Shown here: positions 16,986-20,390 of the stretch, piece after piece
Position numbering within the stretch: the first letter of the stretch is position 1
How the letters are laid out: the number at the start of each line of letters is the position of its first letter
From: Phellopilus nigrolimitatus
Lineage: Eukaryota; Basidiomycota; Agaricomycetes; Hymenochaetales; Hymenochaetaceae
Length of the DNA stretch: 20,390 nt
NCBI GenBank assembly: GCA_021029095.1
Contig: JAJOHG010000429.1
Location: 1-20,390 of the forward strand
Reading direction: 5' to 3'
Translations under genes and position numbers: made by a program
Notes under the pieces: model-generated
Database searches by the model: none
What the model saw: the letters and a program-made list of their open reading frames with translations, nothing else
Told to the model about the DNA's origin: nothing

Positions 16986-18808
16986 ATGATGCAGACCGTT
17001 TTCCTCTCTCGTACATTACCAACTCTGCGCCGTTCCGCCATCACCTATAATGCTCGTTATCTGGCAACGAAGCCTCCTCCGTCTCGGCAGCCGGTCTCGC
17101 AGAGCAGCTCGACAGCGGATGCATCTAAGCGTAGAAATGCACGACAAGACATCAAGGATACAGGAGAACCGAAGAAAGATGTTGTCCCCCCCTCTCCGGC
17201 GTCGCTGAGCTTGGATTTCTCACCTGTAGCTGAACCCGAGGATGAGCCGTCACAGCGGACCGGGGCGCGGTCATCGAAGGATTCGCTGTCTAGCATCGAG
17301 CAGCGACGGCGATTTCTTGTACGCACCACGCTTGCTGCGTGCGGCCTGGGCGTTGTCGCGGGTGTCTTCCTCCTCGGAAGAGAATGGGAAGAGGATGAGC
17401 TAAAAGCAAAGAAGTTGGTAAGCCCGATAGTCCACTTCGACAGTGTTACAGGCATTCATGACCATATGAGCAGAAAATAGAACACGCACCTGCCACTCGT
17501 TTTGGGCGTACGAAGGAACGATTTACTAGCATGTTTGATGTACGTCGTTTGTTTTTGCTTTGCCTAAAGCTCTTGCATCTAATACATGTACAGTACTTTA
17601 GCAAACCGACTTGGGAAGAACTCTTGCCGCCTCCTGTGCCGCCATTCCAAAAGCCCTATACGTTATTACTGTCTATTGATGATCTACTCGTCACCTCTAC
17701 GTGGGATGTGCGTATTCTTTCTTTTGTACAATTCTGGTCGTACTAAACCGAGTCCTGCAGCGCCAGCATGGCTGGCGGACGGCAAAAACGACCCGGCGTC
17801 GATTATTTCTTGGCTTATATGTCTCAATTCTACGAGATCGTCATCTTCACAAGTCAAAACCATTACGTCTGTCGCCTCCCTCTTTTCATCCTTACCATAC
17901 TAATGCCCATTACAGACCGCCATCCCCGTTATCGAAAAACTCGATCCCTATAATTTCTTCATTACATACAAATTATTTAGAGAGTCCACCACGGTCCTTT
18001 AATGGCTCGGTCGTGAAGGACCTGAGCTACCTCAACCGTGATCTCTCGAAGGTGATCATCCTCGACACCGTTCCAGAGCATGTCTCTATGCAGCCTGAAA
18101 ACGCCATCGTCCTGCCGAAGTGGAAGGGCGAGTCTTCGGACAGGGGACTTGTCGCGATGATCCCCTTCCTCGAATGTGCGTACTCTTGAACAAGCGATCA
18201 ACATGCTGATTCAAATCTTCTGTCTTCAGCGATCGCTATCTACAAACCGCAAGATATTCGACCGATCGTGCAAGCATACCAGGGAAGAAAATCCCTATCG
18301 AATACGCGAAGAAGGAGGCTGAGGCAAAGCACTTGTTCCTTGAAGACTGGCGAAAGAGCGGGAAGGCGCAGTCCGCGGGCGGCGGGCTCACTCTCAGCAG
18401 CTTGTTCAGTGGCTCATCGGCGGTATGCATCTTCTCCAATCCTATTTCGTACTAGAAATCTGGAACAACCCGAGTTACGGCTGACGCATGTCCAAATGCT
18501 CAGGAAACCTACTCCCCGGAGCCCTCACGTACCTCGAGCAGAAGCGTAAGGAGGCGCAAGCACACTATCTTGAGGAGCAGGCGTACATTGCCGCAAACCG
18601 CGGGCAGTTCGACCGCCTCCTCGAGGAGGAGCGGCAGGCAGCCGCAGCGCAGATGTCCGGTAACTTGTGGTCGCTCATGTCAGGGATGTCGGGCGCACCG
18701 CCGCCACCGCAGAGCCCAGAGCAGCAGCAGATGCAGCAGCAAATGCAGCAGGGCTCGAGCAAGGAAGGCCAATCGGGGGCGGGAGCGGCAGGAACGAAGA
18801 CGTTATAG
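16986..18808 (+). CDS. TIM50: TIM50 homologue, mitochondrial TIM23-complex receptor; frame broken at four points
   Basis: Inner-membrane subunit that receives presequence proteins and hands them to the TIM23 channel. Exons: 16986-17417, 17474-17539, 17594-17707, 17761-17866, 17916-18175, 18230-18422, 18504-18808. With four single-base corrections they give 491 residues. In order: an arginine-rich mitochondrial presequence (about 1-35), a disordered linker, one transmembrane segment ([17 protein letters not shown], about 115-131) and the FCP1/NIF-like domain ([57 protein letters not shown]). TIM50 proteins keep this fold without phosphatase activity. The C-terminus has a coiled-coil-like LEQKRKEAQ stretch and a glutamine/methionine-rich tail. 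Frame changes: +1 in the A run 17784-17788, +1 near 17991, -1 near 18282-18292, -1 near 18514-18518. Splice sites are intact and there are no in-frame nonsense mutations once corrected. It may be consensus error or a recent pseudogene; see findings. The start may be 16989. Confidence 0.85.
18719..18752 (+). repeat. CAG/CAA-type repeat in the TIM50 tail
   Basis: Repeats of cagcagcagatg units coding for a glutamine and methionine tract ([10 protein letters not shown]). A short low-complexity coding repeat, a common place for length change. Confidence 0.6.
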
Positions 18809-19174
18809 GCGTTCGTTTGTGGGACGTGCGTACGATATATTGTATCTCAATTTAATGTCGCACATGCAGTGGCACATGCGTGAATCATCTCCACTCAGCG
18901 AGGCAGGCGTATACAAGAATATCTCGCCAATTTTACGATATTCGAGACAATACTTGCATTATTACAAGTTGGTGCGGGCGTGCAGGTCAATTAAAAAGCC
19001 AAGACAAATAAATTACAGCAGTTGAAGCAATTTCATTGGTTGCGTCAGGAAAACAGAAAACAAAACCGAATAAAATATTACATCAGACGCAAGAAGAAAA
19101 CTGCAAAAAGGAGGGGCGAAGCTGTAAATTAAATGCCTCGTCATACTTCATGAAGCATACAAGCGCATAAATGC
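18809..19174. other. convergent 3' region of TIM50 and the right-edge gene
   Basis: AT-rich, with several TTTA and ATTA stretches, consistent with 3' UTRs of both genes. No gene recognised. If the right-edge gene is read without frame correction, its stop lies inside this stretch at 19083. Confidence 0.35.
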
Positions 19175-20390
19175 CTAGAATCCCTGGCCTTGGGAGGGCA
19201 TACCACCAACGAGGTTCGGAAGTTGATGCTGGAGATGGAGAAGGAGGTACGGGGGTTTGCATATTTCGGATTGGCGATATGTGCGATTGAGACTGAGATT
19301 GGGATTGAGCGGGGCTTCCCATATGAGGGGAAAGTGAGAGTGAATGCGAGAGGATAGGATGGGACGGCGACGTGCGCTCCTGCGCGTGGCCTGCGAGCGA
19401 GTTCGGAGGGGATAGTGCAGAGGCAGCACGTGGGGGTGACAAGTGGCCATTCATCACGGACGCCGCGTGACCTGGCATCAATCCATTGAGCCCGGCCATC
19501 TGCATGTTCTGCATACCTTGTATGCCCGACATGTCGCCACTGTTTGGCGGACCTTGTGTGCGCTGCGTCGCCGTGGACCATTGCATCTGCCGCTGCGCAG
19601 GAAGCTTCAAGTTCATGTTCACCGGTCCCGACAAGCTGACGTTGTTTCCATTGCTATTTCCATTAGCGCCGTTGATGCCGTTCATCATATGCTGAGCGTA
19701 AACCGCCTGCCCCGACCGTTGCATGCCGTTGGGTAGTTGATAATTCGCATACATCTTATTGAACTGCTTCGACTGCTGCGCTGCCAGTGCCTGTGTTTCC
19801 GTAAGGGTGAGGGATGTCAGGTTGTTCGGGAAACCCGCGTGCGCATTGTTCGAACCATTAGGGATACCATTTCCGACGCCGTTTACGACGCTATTGGCAA
19901 TGGGCATGGGCGCGGTGGACAAACTGTTAATCGGGCTCTTTTGAGACGGTATGCCATTGACTTGGCTTGCGTTTCCTTGAGTTATCGGAGATGATGAAGT
20001 CGGACCGTTTGCACTTTGCGCACTGTGCAAGGACGAGCTACTTGGAGGACGCTGGGGTCCGTTGGATGGCGTGCGACTATGTAGAGACAGATTGGGTGGA
20101 GCCATCTTCACTGGCGACTGCAAGGCTATGGGGTGGGATTCGGAAGCTGGACAGAACTAGACACTTGGGGCACGGCAGGCTGTTGTCCTGCTAGCGTCTG
20201 CACCAGAGTCGGCGGCGGCGGGGCCCGAAGCTGATACACGTTCGGGTCTCTCCTGGATTGCGGTGTGACAGACATTCTATGAGGAATGACATAGTTGTGT
20301 GAGCCTGTTTGAGCATCGAACAGATAAAGGCGGGAGTCCGTTGAGAGCATACTATGTTCTTGATCAAGCAACAATTTTGCTTGGAACCGG
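19175..20390 (-). CDS. C-terminal part of a low-complexity nuclear protein, possibly enhancer of polycomb-like
   Basis: The gene enters from the right edge. The first readable part (20390 to about 20134) has a structured look: LLLDQEHSMLSTDSRLYLFD, then AQTGSHNYVIPHRM and SRRDPNVYQLRAPPPP. After that come about 300 residues rich in Ser, Pro, Asn, Gln, Gly and Met, with runs such as SQSQSQSQS, typical of intrinsically disordered transcription cofactors. My best match from memory is the C-terminal half of a fungal enhancer of polycomb-like protein (Epl1, NuA4 histone acetyltransferase), but it could be another cofactor. Two frame changes are needed: one near the run of G at 20130-20133 (or a 47-bp intron there), and one near 19221-19228. 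With the second corrected, the protein ends naturally as PNLVGGMPSQGQGF at 19175. Without it, the frame runs to 19083 through unlikely sequence. Confidence 0.5.

Noticed and set aside
17784..17788. Programmed ribosomal frameshifting at the A run of TIM50
   Set aside because: Three more frame breaks of both signs lie in the same gene and two next door, and TIM50 is not known for recoding; indels or decay are simpler.
1..20390. CRISPR array, prokaryotic operon or phage features
   Set aside because: No regularly spaced repeats, no ribosome-binding-site-linked gene strings; introns and gene families are fungal.

Overview
The window looks like nuclear DNA of a filamentous basidiomycete, most likely an Agaricomycete. 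The genes are dense and broken by many introns of about 44-81 bp with GT...AG ends. The content includes a class I hydrophobin, a tyrosine-kinase-like (TKL) type kinase, a mitochondrial carrier, REXO4-type and TIM50-type genes and a eukaryotic tRNA. There are no operons, CRISPR arrays or recognisable mobile elements. All splice models below were made by eye from reading frame, splice sites and family motifs.

Layout, left to right: the 5' end of an unknown minus-strand gene (1-240); a secreted class I hydrophobin (549-1149, +); a small ABM-fold monooxygenase-like protein (1650-2242, +); tRNA-Thr(CGU) (3058-3129, +); an unknown acidic, proline-rich protein X1 (4075-5417, +); a decayed mitochondrial-carrier copy (about 6138-6890, -); a remnant of the tRNA (6890-6923); the paralogue X2 (7759-9125, +); an intact 15-exon mitochondrial carrier (10083-11840, -); an REXO4-type 3'-5' exonuclease (12094-13664, +); a tandem kinase-pseudokinase (13924-16295, -); a TIM50 homologue (16986-18808, +); and the C-terminal part of a nuclear regulatory protein, possibly enhancer of polycomb-like (about 19175-20390, -).

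The central 9 kb is a tandem segmental duplication. The unit [tRNA-Thr 3' part, X, carrier] occurs twice, about 3081-6896 and 6890-12006. The junction lies at a 7-bp sequence, CGCGCCA, that is present both inside the tRNA gene and upstream of the carrier. X was kept in both copies, with its intron, TATA-like box and a pair of ACGCGT motifs. The first carrier copy and the second tRNA copy have decayed.

The right end (17.7-20.2 kb) needs caution. The TIM50 gene and its neighbour together need about six single-base frame corrections, while the conserved genes to the left need none. This suggests either consensus errors near a contig end or local gene decay. No pathway links the genes. Three products (carrier, TIM50, possibly the ABM protein) are housekeeping or metabolic, one is a cell-wall surface protein, one acts in RNA processing and one in signalling. 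Most interesting are the kinase-pseudokinase fusion, the micro-exons of the carrier, the tRNA-anchored duplication and the unknown X family.
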